A DNA stretch of 64,000 bases from Desulfobulbus oligotrophicus (GTDB lineage Bacteria; Desulfobacterota; Desulfobulbia; Desulfobulbales; Desulfobulbaceae): assembly GCF_016446285.1 (NCBI RefSeq), contig NZ_CP054140.1, positions 539,501 to 603,500 of the forward strand, in the 5' to 3' direction. Positions 1 to 8,090 of this stretch are shown here, in pieces; position 1 is the stretch's first letter; each line of letters starts with the position of its first letter. Made by a program: the position numbers and the translations under genes. Below the pieces are notes generated by a model. The model did not search any database and was not told the origin of the DNA. It saw only the letters and a list, made by a program, of their open reading frames with translations.

Positions 1-246
1 AAAAACAGCGATAACAAAAAGAATGGCAAAGCCACAGAAGAAGATTACCTTGGGATGACCGATAACCGAATCGGTTCGTGACAAAAGCGTACCGATATAC
101 TGTCCGGCAACAATATAGCTCCCGGCCAGAGCACATAGACTCACCAGTTGTCGCATCAGTCCAACCCAAAGGCCACGTAGCATAAAAATGCAGAAGATCG
201 TTAAAACTGCAAGATCGAGACAGGTCAGTTCATTGATGGTCGGCAT
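1..246 (-). CDS. CvpA family membrane protein (partial)
   Basis: The minus strand is open from the window edge to an ATG at 246 and encodes a very hydrophobic protein. Its start (MPTINELTCLDLAVLTIF) followed by an LRGLWVGLMRQL segment matches the first helix and loop of the CvpA (colicin V production) family, inner-membrane proteins of poorly defined function. The 3' end lies outside the window. An in-frame ATG at 288 would add 14 residues; neither start has a clear Shine-Dalgarno. The gene is divergent from the PPTase gene at 404. Confidence 0.7.
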   Translation of the reverse strand, partial: MPTINELTCLDLAVLTIFCIFMLRGLWVGLMRQLVSLCALAGSYIVAGQYIGTLLSRTDSVIGHPKVIFFCGFAILFVIAVF

Positions 247-403
247 ACAGTATATGTTGGCGGAACCTGATACCAGGCTCTTCTTCATCGGATAAAAAAT
301 ATGAGCGAGAACAGATTATATACAGCTCTGGATCGCGCGCTCAATCAGGAAACACTACGGACCACACGGCCATAAACGCGAGTCGATTATACAGGATTCA
401 TGG

Positions 404-1195
404 GTGAAGACAACTACTTATCCATCGTCAACCCGGCATTACCTTGAGGTGCTCCTTGCCGACATACGGACAATAAGCACAAGATGGCAGATGTTCGCCC
501 CTTTTTCCTGTTACCTGGCATTGCTCAATCTGCATCTGCTCCGACCACTACTGGAACGGGACAGAACAGAGAATCTACTCACCTGTCTGCTGAGTCCGGC
601 TGAATTGAATATCTTTCATGGCTTCAGCTATGATAAACGCCAGCTGGAATGGCTGGGTGGGCGCATTGCAGCCAAATACGCTTTACAGGCCATGAGCTGT
701 TCCACAACCCCTGCCCCGCACATGTACTCCATCCTTCCAGACAGACACGGCAGGCCGCACATAGCCCAGAAACCGACGGGATGCCCAGCTGTTACCGTCT
801 CCATTGCTCACAGTTCAGGCTATGCAGCAGCTCTTGCCTGTAGCAAAGGATCGTGCGGGGTCGACATCCAACAGAAAACACCCACCTTGTACAGAGTACA
901 AAAACGATTTGCCCAAAAGGAAGAGCTACAGGCCTTTGATCCATCTCCACTACCACCACTAACCCGCCTCGGCCTGCTATGGTCAGCCAAGGAAGCCGTC
1001 AAAAAATGTTTCCTGCCGGATCACCCTTCATTTCTCAGCGCTATCAGGTTTACGTCGGCGTACTCTGAACAAAACAATAAGATCTGGATCGGACAGTGCA
1101 GCCTCAGCCATACAGCCCATGATCATGCCACTGTGCGGATGGGGGAAATGGATCAACACCTGATCGCCTGTACCTGGGGAGAGAATAATGCCTGA
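404..1195 (+). CDS. 4'-phosphopantetheinyl transferase, Sfp type
   Basis: Predicted to transfer the phosphopantetheine arm of CoA to a serine of carrier proteins (fatty acid, polyketide or NRPS type). The family signature is visible: SIAHSSGY, then GVDIQ with Mg-binding Asp154, then WSAKEAVKK with Glu197. At 263 residues it is a normal length for the Sfp/EntD group. The chosen start is GTG at 404; an ATG four bases earlier is in another frame. The 3' end overlaps mutM by 8 bp, so the two are probably co-transcribed. No secondary-metabolite genes are nearby, so the substrate is probably the housekeeping ACP (inference). Confidence 0.85.
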   Translation: MKTTTYPSSTRHYLEVLLADIRTISTRWQMFAPFSCYLALLNLHLLRPLLERDRTENLLTCLLSPAELNIFHGFSYDKRQLEWLGGRIAAKYALQAMSCSTTPAPHMYSILPDRHGRPHIAQKPTGCPAVTVSIAHSSGYAAALACSKGSCGVDIQQKTPTLYRVQKRFAQKEELQAFDPSPLPPLTRLGLLWSAKEAVKKCFLPDHPSFLSAIRFTSAYSEQNNKIWIGQCSLSHTAHDHATVRMGEMDQHLIACTWGENNA

Positions 1196-2048
1196 ACTAC
1201 CGGAAGTTGAAGTTGTCCGTCGCGGTTTACTGTCATTCCTTCCCGGCAGAATTGTGACCGCGGTTGCTGTGGGCAAACATCATCTACGCCGCCCCATCCC
1301 CACCCACCTGCTCACCAGACATATTCAGGGACAGACTTTTCTCACGATTGACCGTCGAGCCAAATATCTCTTACTGCGGATGACAGGCGGGGCAACTCTG
1401 GTCATTCATCTGGGGATGACCGGCAAACTGTCTGTAGTACCGAAGTCAACAACTCTTCACAAACACGACCACCTCCGACTGTCTCTCAACAGCGACAGAG
1501 AGCTTCGGCTCAATGACAGCCGACGATTCGGCACTGTTATGGTGTGGCCGGCAGCAGAAGCCGTTGCCAGTGAAGGTCTATTTTTCGCTCAAACAGGTAT
1601 TGAACCCTTTGACCCCGGTTTCACAAGTGACCACCTGTACACTCTTGCCTGCAGGCGCAAGCTGCCGGTTAAATCCTTACTCATGAACAGCCGGCTTATT
1701 GCCGGTATTGGCAATATCTACGCTAATGAAATCCTGTTTGCTGCCCGGATTCACCCTGCAACTCCAGCTCAATTTTTAAATCGGCAAGACTGGCAACGCA
1801 TCATTGTTGCGACTCAGCGGATTTTACAGGAAGCCATTGAAGCCGGTGGCTCGACCATCGGCGACTTTCTCAATGCCAGCGGCCATCCCGGGTATTTTCA
1901 ATTTCATTTCGCAGTATACCGCCAGGAGGGTTCCGCCTGCTCTGTTTGTGCGCAACCCACCGTTAAAATGACCCTGGCAGGAAGAGCAACCTATTTCTGC
2001 CCGGCCTGTCAACCACTTCAACACAAAATGTCGCAAAAAAGAGACTAG
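1188..2048 (+). CDS. mutM: Formamidopyrimidine-DNA glycosylase
   Basis: Base-excision repair glycosylase/AP lyase that removes 8-oxoguanine and formamidopyrimidines. The N-terminus MPELPEVEVVRRGL carries the catalytic Pro2 and Glu3; Lys59 in DRRAKY fits the conserved lysine; the helix-two-turns-helix appears as LIAGIGNIYANEILF; a C-terminal zinc finger (CSVC...CPAC) ends the protein. At 286 residues it is slightly longer than the E. coli protein. The start overlaps the PPTase gene by 8 bp, which suggests translational coupling. Its stop codon lies inside a hairpin that can act as a terminator for the opposing glrR-like operon. Confidence 0.95.
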   Translation: MPELPEVEVVRRGLLSFLPGRIVTAVAVGKHHLRRPIPTHLLTRHIQGQTFLTIDRRAKYLLLRMTGGATLVIHLGMTGKLSVVPKSTTLHKHDHLRLSLNSDRELRLNDSRRFGTVMVWPAAEAVASEGLFFAQTGIEPFDPGFTSDHLYTLACRRKLPVKSLLMNSRLIAGIGNIYANEILFAARIHPATPAQFLNRQDWQRIIVATQRILQEAIEAGGSTIGDFLNASGHPGYFQFHFAVYRQEGSACSVCAQPTVKMTLAGRATYFCPACQPLQHKMSQKRD

Positions 2049-2057
2049 CCATCTCTT
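2035..2057 (-). terminator. Rho-independent terminator for the glrR-like operon
   Basis: Read on the minus strand, AAGAGA and TCTCTT form a 6-bp stem with a 7-nt loop, continuing into a run of Ts. It sits 65 bp after the stop of the sigma-54 activator and overlaps the 3' end of mutM on the other strand. The stem is short, so termination strength is uncertain. Confidence 0.5.
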
Positions 2058-2121
2058 GGCATAGCGAAGTTTACTCAACGTGCCAATCAGAACCGTCTTC
2101 ATATTGCGACACCAAACACGC

Positions 2122-3468
2122 TCAGTCTTTATAAAGAGACGGTACAATATGATGCCGATTCAGTAATTTATAAAAATCTGTCCTGTTACGCTGTGCTAAA
2201 CGTGCAGCCTGAGAGACATTACCCTGGGTTGTTTGCAGCAGCTGAATGAGATACTGCTGCTCGAACTGTCTCTTGGCTTCGGAGAGAGGCAGGATTTTCT
2301 TCTGATGCTGTTTAATGGCGTCGTACAGCAGATCCTTGCTTATCAGCGATGAGGTGGCTAAAGCAACTGCATTTTCCACTACATTAAAGAGCTGCCTGAT
2401 ATTTCCCGGCCATTCGGCCTCAACAAGAATCTGCATGGCTTCAGGTGTAAATCGCTTTTCCTGACCATCCCTTTTTTCAGTCAGAAGAGCCGCAAAATGT
2501 TCGGCCAGCAGCGGAATATCCTCTTTCCGCCTGTGGAGAGGTGGCAGCTCCAAACTGACGACATTGAGCCGGTAAAACAGATCTTCACGAAAGGTGTTTT
2601 CCCGAATAGCCTCTTCCAGATTTTTGTGGGTTGCCGAAATAATGCGAACATTGACCGGTACCGGCTGTGAACTGCCCACGGGTCGAATCTGCCGATCCTG
2701 CAGAACCCGCAAAAGTTTCACCTGGATATGCAGCGGCATGTCGCCGATTTCATCAAGAAACAGCGTCCCGTTATCGGCCGATTGAAACAGACCGGCATAG
2801 CTCTTTACGGCGCCGGTAAATGAGCCTTTAACATGACCGAACAACTCTGATTCAAGCAAAGTTTCCGGAATGGCAGTGCAGTTGACCGGTATAAAAGGAC
2901 CGTCTTTATATTGACTGGCCTTGTGAATAGCAATGGCCAGCAGCTCTTTGCCTGTACCGCTCTCACCACGGATGAGTACTGTGGCGTCAGTCTCAGCGAC
3001 AAGCTTTGCCCGGGAGAGCAACTCCTCCATGATCGCACTCTGGCTGACAATCCCCTGCCGCCATTCATCGCGCTCTCCGACAATCTCGCCTCCACCACCA
3101 GTGACCTCAATAGCCTTGGCAACCTCCTTTAACAGTGCAGATCCTTCAATCGGTTTGGTTAAGAAGGAAAAGACACCCTGCCTCGTTGCCTCAACCGCTT
3201 CCGGAATTGAACCGTGGGCTGTAATAATAATAACAGGAACTGATTTGTTTAAATTGCGGATAGCTTCAAACAAGGCCAGACCATCGATCCCCGGCATACG
3301 AAGATCTGTAAGCACCACATCGGGTTTAAATGCCGAAAATGTAGCCAATGCCTCTTCTCCACTGGCAGCAACAGCAACATCGTAATTTTTGCTCTGGAGA
3401 CGTAATTTCCATAAACGCAACAGATCTATTTCGTCGTCCACCAATAAAATCTTGTGCGAGTGCGCCAT
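2122..3468 (-). CDS. Sigma-54-dependent response regulator, GlrR/QseF-like
   Basis: NtrC-class transcription activator. A receiver domain at residues 1-120 has DDE near the start and phospho-acceptor Asp55 (TDLRMPG). A central AAA+ domain (about 140-375) carries Walker A GESGTGKE, the sigma-54 contact loop as GSFTGA and Walker B LFLDEIGDM. A C-terminal Fis-type helix-turn-helix (GNVSQAARLAQRNRTDFYKL) binds DNA. Length (448) and the order kinase-lipoprotein-regulator resemble enterobacterial glrK-qseG-glrR. It is the last gene of the operon. The targets are unknown; in enterics GlrR activates the sRNA gene glmY, and that role here is only a possibility. Confidence 0.9.
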   Translation of the reverse strand: MAHSHKILLVDDEIDLLRLWKLRLQSKNYDVAVAASGEEALATFSAFKPDVVLTDLRMPGIDGLALFEAIRNLNKSVPVIIITAHGSIPEAVEATRQGVFSFLTKPIEGSALLKEVAKAIEVTGGGGEIVGERDEWRQGIVSQSAIMEELLSRAKLVAETDATVLIRGESGTGKELLAIAIHKASQYKDGPFIPVNCTAIPETLLESELFGHVKGSFTGAVKSYAGLFQSADNGTLFLDEIGDMPLHIQVKLLRVLQDRQIRPVGSSQPVPVNVRIISATHKNLEEAIRENTFREDLFYRLNVVSLELPPLHRRKEDIPLLAEHFAALLTEKRDGQEKRFTPEAMQILVEAEWPGNIRQLFNVVENAVALATSSLISKDLLYDAIKQHQKKILPLSEAKRQFEQQYLIQLLQTTQGNVSQAARLAQRNRTDFYKLLNRHHIVPSLYKD

Positions 3469-3469
3469 C

Positions 3470-4057
3470 TCACCGTTCCCTGTTTTTAATAATACTTTCT
3501 ATGTTCTTCAACTGCTCGAGTTGTCGTTCCAGCTCTTTAATTCGTGCCTGATCCTGACTGCCGCTTCTCTCCAGACTTTCGATCCGGTCCATCAGGTCTT
3601 TTTTCTCGGCTGCCAGTCCCTCTGTTTTATCGGTCTGCTTACTGTTTTGGCGCCAACGAATAATCTGCTCCCGATCTATCCTGTCCATTAAAAGAAAAAT
3701 ACCCTGAAGGCTTGGAGCTTTCCCCTCATATTTTTTGATGTATCTGGAAAGCATATCTTTCCCGTTTTTGAGCTGTTTATACGAAGCATGCGGATGTAGG
3801 CTCAAACAAACCGTACGAAGAACATCCGCACTTTCACCATCAGCAGCACCGGCAGAAGCAGCCTGGTACTCGGCGGTAAATCCACGGCGAGTTATCTTCT
3901 CGTTGGCGGCCAGACAGGTAAGAACAGTGTCCGCCTCTGAAGACTGGACAACAAGTTGTTTCCTGGGAAGCTGTCCCTTTTTACTCTCAATCATTTCCGC
4001 ACAACCACTGACCAACAGTATGGTCAGCAGGACAATGAACAAACTCATCTTTTTCAT
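3470..4057 (-). CDS. QseG-like outer-membrane lipoprotein
   Basis: A 195-residue predicted lipoprotein: signal MKKMSLFIVLLTILLVSGC with a clear lipobox (LVSGC), then a soluble region ending in a coiled coil rich in Glu/Lys/Gln. It lies between a histidine kinase and a GlrR-like regulator, where QseG (YfhG) sits in enterobacteria, so it may modulate the kinase. The start at 4057 is preferred because AAGGA lies 5-6 nt upstream; two in-frame ATGs further up (4072 and 4078) overlap the kinase stop. Only one base separates its stop from the regulator start. Sequence similarity to QseG is weak; position is the main argument. Confidence 0.7.
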   Translation of the reverse strand: MKKMSLFIVLLTILLVSGCAEMIESKKGQLPRKQLVVQSSEADTVLTCLAANEKITRRGFTAEYQAASAGAADGESADVLRTVCLSLHPHASYKQLKNGKDMLSRYIKKYEGKAPSLQGIFLLMDRIDREQIIRWRQNSKQTDKTEGLAAEKKDLMDRIESLERSGSQDQARIKELERQLEQLKNIESIIKNRER

Positions 4058-4068
4058 GTAATTCCTTT

Positions 4069-5607
4069 TCATACACATGGCAGACTGACCTCAAACCGGG
4101 CTCCCTGCAGACTGGGCAACAATCGCAGGGTACCACCGCAGCTCTCAATATACTCTTTACTCACAGCAAGTCCAAGACCTGAGCCTTTTACCGCCGAACG
4201 GCTTTTCTGTGTTCCCTGGTAAAACGGTAAAAAAACCTGTGCACGATCCTCCGCGCTGATCCCCGGCCCTGTATCCTCAATCACAAGTTGAAGATACCCT
4301 CCTTTCTCCGACATTGTAATGCTGATAGAACCATAATCAGGAGTAAACTTAACGGCATTGCCCAATAAATTATCAATGGCTGTCTTCAACTGTTTCGGGG
4401 TGGCAGTTACCAGAAGAGAACGCAAATCCATTGTCAGTTGAATATTTCGTGCCAACATGGCGTTGCGATGATCTTCAGTTACCTCTTCCACCAGCCTGTC
4501 TATCTGGATTTGCTCAAGGTCCATGGGCAACTCTCGAACTTGCGCCATGTTAAAATCCAATATATCCTGAATAAGTTTCTGCAGTTTCCTGCAATTATTA
4601 TCAAGAATACCAACAACCTCAACCTGATTGTCATTCAGCGGCCCGATCAACCTATCTTTTAATAACCCTGCCCCCTCCTTGATAGAGGACAACGGTGTCT
4701 TTAATTCATGGGAGATATGGGCCAGCATCTTCGCCTTCTCCCGGTCCAAGACCTGGAGCCGTTTGCGCAGCCAATCGAGTTTTGCGCCAAGATTCTCCAA
4801 ATCACGGGGTCCGGAGATCTGGATCGGTGTGGAAAAATCTCCCTCGCCCAGGCGCTCAATAACACGATCGAACTGCCTCACCGGGTTGTTGATGAGAGAG
4901 ATAAACAGGACCACAAGAAGCACACTAAAACCGATCAATCCGGAAACCTGCCAGGCCAACGTGGTTTTGTTCACCCGAACCCGGTCCTTGAGCGCCTCCA
5001 CCTCTTGTGCCATCAGATGATTGCTTATAAGTTCCAACTTGCTGACAAGCTCACCAATGCCCACGTACTCATCAAATATCGCCTCCAGCCGAAGTTTTTT
5101 CGCCCCCTGACCTTCAGCGTCTTCATGTTCAGTTGAAACAACCAGCAGCTCACCGATTGTCATATGCTCATTGAGCACTGTCTCCTGATCGGCAGCGACA
5201 GTGTCCAGAGGACCACCGCTTTCAAGCAGAGCCGTGACCACTCGCTGTTCCTTTACCCGCAATTCTTCGATCAATGGCGCAAGCTCATTATCTGTATTCA
5301 GTCCTGCAAACTGTCGAAGCAAATCAACCACTTCATGGTGTCGCACCTCGACATCTTCCAGGTGCTCTCTTTCTTCTAAAACCGCAAACAGCCGTGCTGA
5401 TCGTTCCTGCCGAAGCAGCAGATCGCTCACCTTTCTGCAGCTATCGATGCGGGCCACAGACCGATATACTGCCACCGCGCTCTGCTGGACCATACCGTTA
5501 AGAATATGGATAGAGCTGATCAGTGCGACAATCAGCGGCAAAGCCGCAAAAATAAAACCCGTTAACAGTAATGATAAAAATGAACGCGGATGATAAAGCC
5601 GATTCAC
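4069..5607 (-). CDS. Sensor histidine kinase, GlrK/QseE-like
   Basis: Membrane histidine kinase of 512 residues. One TM helix near residues 10-32, a long helical periplasmic region, a second TM near 192-212, a HAMP-like linker, then the dimerisation helix with HISHELKTPLSSIKEG (His300) and an ATPase domain with N (DNLLGNAVKF), DTGPG and GSGLGLAV boxes. It should phosphorylate the sigma-54 regulator two genes downstream. The start is GTG at 5607 with GAGGA just upstream, six bases after the stop of the VanZ-like gene, so translation is probably coupled. Confidence 0.9.
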   Translation of the reverse strand: MNRLYHPRSFLSLLLTGFIFAALPLIVALISSIHILNGMVQQSAVAVYRSVARIDSCRKVSDLLLRQERSARLFAVLEEREHLEDVEVRHHEVVDLLRQFAGLNTDNELAPLIEELRVKEQRVVTALLESGGPLDTVAADQETVLNEHMTIGELLVVSTEHEDAEGQGAKKLRLEAIFDEYVGIGELVSKLELISNHLMAQEVEALKDRVRVNKTTLAWQVSGLIGFSVLLVVLFISLINNPVRQFDRVIERLGEGDFSTPIQISGPRDLENLGAKLDWLRKRLQVLDREKAKMLAHISHELKTPLSSIKEGAGLLKDRLIGPLNDNQVEVVGILDNNCRKLQKLIQDILDFNMAQVRELPMDLEQIQIDRLVEEVTEDHRNAMLARNIQLTMDLRSLLVTATPKQLKTAIDNLLGNAVKFTPDYGSISITMSEKGGYLQLVIEDTGPGISAEDRAQVFLPFYQGTQKSRSAVKGSGLGLAVSKEYIESCGGTLRLLPSLQGARFEVSLPCV

Positions 5608-5613
5608 AGATCC

Positions 5614-6585
5614 TCACTTACCAGGGCTGGGGCCGAGGTAGACATTATCCAAGTAAATTACCTGAGCACAGGGCTGCTGGATCACAAACAAACCGAATCC
5701 CTCGATATGTTGCATGTCCATTGTTCGCCCTTTAGGTGCCGCCGCGACCTTGTCAAGTGGAATAACAAGATCGTTCCAACCGGATTCGATATCAAACCCC
5801 TGATTATAGCGGTCACTATATTCCAGTCCGTGTTTTTTATGGTGCACATCATGGATACGGGCATTCAGCATGAGTGGTGTTTTTTTAGGATTGTACACGC
5901 TGAAATGCAGGGTTTGAAACCCACGCCAGTCATGGGGGAAATAAAAAAGCGCTACTCCCGAGTATTGGTTTGTCGACAACTGGACCCGAGCCGCCCGGTG
6001 ACCGTGGCGAACGATATCGGATCCGGTCTGCAACTGATCACTATGATTCCACCTGTATCGTTCAAAGGGTGTCTCAAAATCAGCAAGAACGGGAAACTGT
6101 TGTCGTGCCAGATACTCGTCAATCAATGCTCTGGTCAGTGGCCATACAGCAATCAGAATCGCACTGACCACCCCAAACCGCACACATATCCTTAGCCAAT
6201 AACGTGCCAGAATTCCCGTTCGAGCAATAAAAGAATAAACGAGTAAGCACCCCAGCTGGTTACGTACGACATCTCCCATATCCGGAGATCGGCTGCTTCC
6301 AAGCGTCTGTAAAACCTCTACAGTTATTCCAAGAAAGAGAACGATGAAAAAAATAAAAAAGAACTCAGCAGGCGGAGAAAATTCTTTTCCCCTGGTCCGT
6401 AAACATTGATGCAGCCAGTATGTGAACACCATAAAATAAAAGATATGCCCTGTATCCCATGCAGCTTGAAACGAACGGGAAGAATAGTATCCTGGCCCAC
6501 CCCAAAAGAAGAAAGGGGCACCTATCAGCAATAAGAGCAGCAAAAAATAACGAAAATGTGGGGAGAAGACTACCCTTGTGTGCAA
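5614..6585 (-). CDS. VanZ-like membrane protein with C-terminal carbohydrate-binding-like domain
   Basis: The N-terminal half (residues 1-150) has four to five hydrophobic helices and VanZ-family features, including DTGHIFYFMVF and GITVEVLQ followed by SRSPDMGDVVRNQLG. The C-terminal 170 residues are soluble and resemble a beta-sandwich (VLADFETPFERYRW ... VIYLDNVYLG), a pattern seen in carbohydrate-binding-like modules attached to VanZ domains. Function is unknown; VanZ itself gives low-level teicoplanin resistance. The start is TTG at 6585 with AAGGTGAG upstream. It is the first gene of the minus-strand operon leading to the GlrK-like kinase. Confidence 0.75.
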   Translation of the reverse strand: MHTRVVFSPHFRYFLLLLLLIGAPFFFWGGPGYYSSRSFQAAWDTGHIFYFMVFTYWLHQCLRTRGKEFSPPAEFFFIFFIVLFLGITVEVLQTLGSSRSPDMGDVVRNQLGCLLVYSFIARTGILARYWLRICVRFGVVSAILIAVWPLTRALIDEYLARQQFPVLADFETPFERYRWNHSDQLQTGSDIVRHGHRAARVQLSTNQYSGVALFYFPHDWRGFQTLHFSVYNPKKTPLMLNARIHDVHHKKHGLEYSDRYNQGFDIESGWNDLVIPLDKVAAAPKGRTMDMQHIEGFGLFVIQQPCAQVIYLDNVYLGPSPGK

Positions 6586-7293
6586 GTGCTCACCTTACGA
6601 CCAAACACAGAGAAGCTGCAGGATCATCATACCGCACCGGTACAGCCATTTAATTGCCTGCATAAAAAAATACAAGACCGCACAATCGACAAGTCCGGCA
6701 CGTATCCTGTCGGTGGTTCTCCATGCTCTGCAGGCATGACTATTTTAAATAGACTCAGCCTGATTCATCGGCTTCCCTGCAGACATCTCTGTACAAAATG
6801 ACAACACATCCTCGTTAGATACGACCGAGGAAGGAAATTATAAAGCACGAACTTTGATCTGAAATTAAGGGCATCGCTGCAATTGTGGTCTGTCAAAACT
6901 TCCTGAAAAACAGACATAAAAACCATGGCACAGTGCGCAGACAGTTACACAAAGGCTGTACAAGGTGTGCCGGTATCACTCCGAATGTATACGTGTAAGC
7001 CGGACAACCATGTTTCAACCATCGGAAAACAATCCTTTCCCTGAAACTGGTCCCACTCCTGAATGTTGTGAAAAAATCTCAAAAAACATTCCGAAAGAGC
7101 TCACCTGGTCGTAAAAAATGCAATGTCACACGGAATCATCTGCAACAATCAGTAAATACTTCAACCTGTTCCCGAGCCGGAGAACTTCGGAATTGCCAAT
7201 TGGCAATGGTGCGCAATCTTTCGAAATATCAGCACCTGTCAAGCCCAGCAATCCTCACAGCAGAAATAAAACTGAAATATTGCATTTTCTAAT
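6586..7293. other. Noncoding stretch without a supported gene
   Basis: About 700 bp between the VanZ-like gene and the comEA-like promoter. The reading frames here are short, lack ribosome-binding sites and resemble no protein I know. It should hold the promoter of the VanZ-kinase operon. The only conspicuous element is the 14-bp palindrome at 7193. Confidence 0.6.
7193..7206. promoter_or_regulatory. Perfect 14-bp palindrome, possible operator
   Basis: TTGCCAATTGGCAA reads identically on both strands. It lies about 100 bp upstream of the comEA-like promoter in otherwise featureless DNA, which suits a dimeric regulator or repressor site. No regulator can be named. Confidence 0.35.
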
Positions 7294-7323
7294 TTGACAT
7301 GAACTCATATTTTTTCCTATTAT
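7294..7323 (+). promoter_or_regulatory. Sigma-70-type promoter of the comEA-like gene
   Basis: A perfect -35 (TTGACA, 7294-7299), an 18-bp spacer and TATTAT (7318-7323) give a near-consensus housekeeping promoter. A second TATAAT begins at 7323 but has a 23-bp spacer. The predicted transcript starts about 50 bp before the ATG at 7379. Confidence 0.65.
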
Positions 7324-7378
7324 ATAATTATGAGCTAGCTGGAGGTTGTCATAATTCAAGCAAACGTATGGAGGGCCT

Positions 7379-7633
7379 ATGAAACGATTTTATCTAACAC
7401 TGGTATTCTTGCTTTGTTTGGTCACCGCCGCCTTTGCCAAGGTCAACATCAACAGCGCCACTACCGAAGAATTGGCAACACTTAAAGGTATTGGTAAAGT
7501 AAAAGCCGAAGCTATTGTTGCCTATCGTTCCACCAACGGTGATTTCAAAACAGTCGAAGACCTCACCAAGGTTAAGGGCATCGGCAACAAAATTTTCGAA
7601 AACATCAAAGACGACATCTCTGTCGACGAGTAA
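7379..7633 (+). CDS. ComEA-like helix-hairpin-helix DNA-binding protein
   Basis: An 84-residue secreted or periplasmic protein: signal peptide of about 20 residues ending AFA, then one compact domain with two helix-hairpin-helix motifs (LKGIGKVKAEAI and VKGIGNKIFENI) preceded by VNINSATTEEL, the hallmark of the ComEA family. ComEA binds incoming DNA during transformation, but short stand-alone versions are common in bacteria not known to be competent. GGAGGG lies 4 nt before the ATG, and a strong promoter and a perfect hairpin flank the gene, so it appears monocistronic and well expressed. Confidence 0.9.
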   Translation: MKRFYLTLVFLLCLVTAAFAKVNINSATTEELATLKGIGKVKAEAIVAYRSTNGDFKTVEDLTKVKGIGNKIFENIKDDISVDE

Positions 7634-7652
7634 TTACTCCGTTTAAAATCCT

Positions 7653-7677
7653 CTGACTCTCAGCATCTGAGAGTCAG
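7653..7677 (+). terminator. Perfect 11-bp hairpin after the comEA-like gene
   Basis: CTGACTCTCAG and its exact complement are separated by a 3-nt loop, 19 bp after the stop codon. There is no T-run behind it, so it may stabilise the mRNA 3' end or be a weak terminator rather than a classical one. Confidence 0.5.
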
Positions 7678-7911
7678 AAAATATCATAAGGATTCTACCT
7701 GATTGACAAAAGGTACATTGTCCGTTAGTAATGATGCGTAGTTAAAAATCGGGTGGTCTCTTGCATTGATTCTTCCAACAGAGGAATCTGCTCCTGCTGC
7801 GACTCCACCACTCTGCCCGGAAGCAGTGCAAGCTACATTTCAAACCCAGAAGAACAGACAATCCTTATAATGAACAGCAGTATCACCTCCACAACCTTTG
7901 CAATCAAAAAC

Positions 7912-7944
7912 TAGTTGACAACTACTGCATTCTTTTGCTAGTTG
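7912..7944 (+). promoter_or_regulatory. Putative promoter of tRNA-Phe with TAGTTG repeats
   Basis: TTGACA at 7915-7920 is followed after 18 bp by TAGTTG (7939-7944), a poor -10 at a reasonable distance from the tRNA at 7967. The -35 lies inside the palindrome TAGTTG-A-CAACTA (7912-7924), and TAGTTG recurs at the -10. Confidence 0.35.
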
Positions 7945-7966
7945 TATCAGCTCTAAAAAAATATGT

Positions 7967-8042
<76 letters not shown>

Positions 8043-8050
8043 CATACGTA

Positions 8051-8090
8051 AAGAGGTTAATCGGACTGCTTCCGGTTAACCTCTTTTTTT
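8051..8090 (+). terminator. Rho-independent terminator of tRNA-Phe
   Basis: A 15-bp stem with one G-T pair (8051-8065 with 8071-8085) and a 5-nt loop runs straight into seven Ts, ending about 40 bp after the tRNA. The same bases encode the last residues and stop codon of the opposing DctD-like gene. Confidence 0.85.

Noticed and set aside
6925-6940. TGGCAC element as sigma-54 promoter
   Set aside because: No TTGC at the right spacing and no suitable gene downstream.
7068-7292. 74-codon plus-strand frame before comEA-like gene
   Set aside because: No ribosome-binding site, no hydrophobic or conserved pattern, ends just before the promoter.
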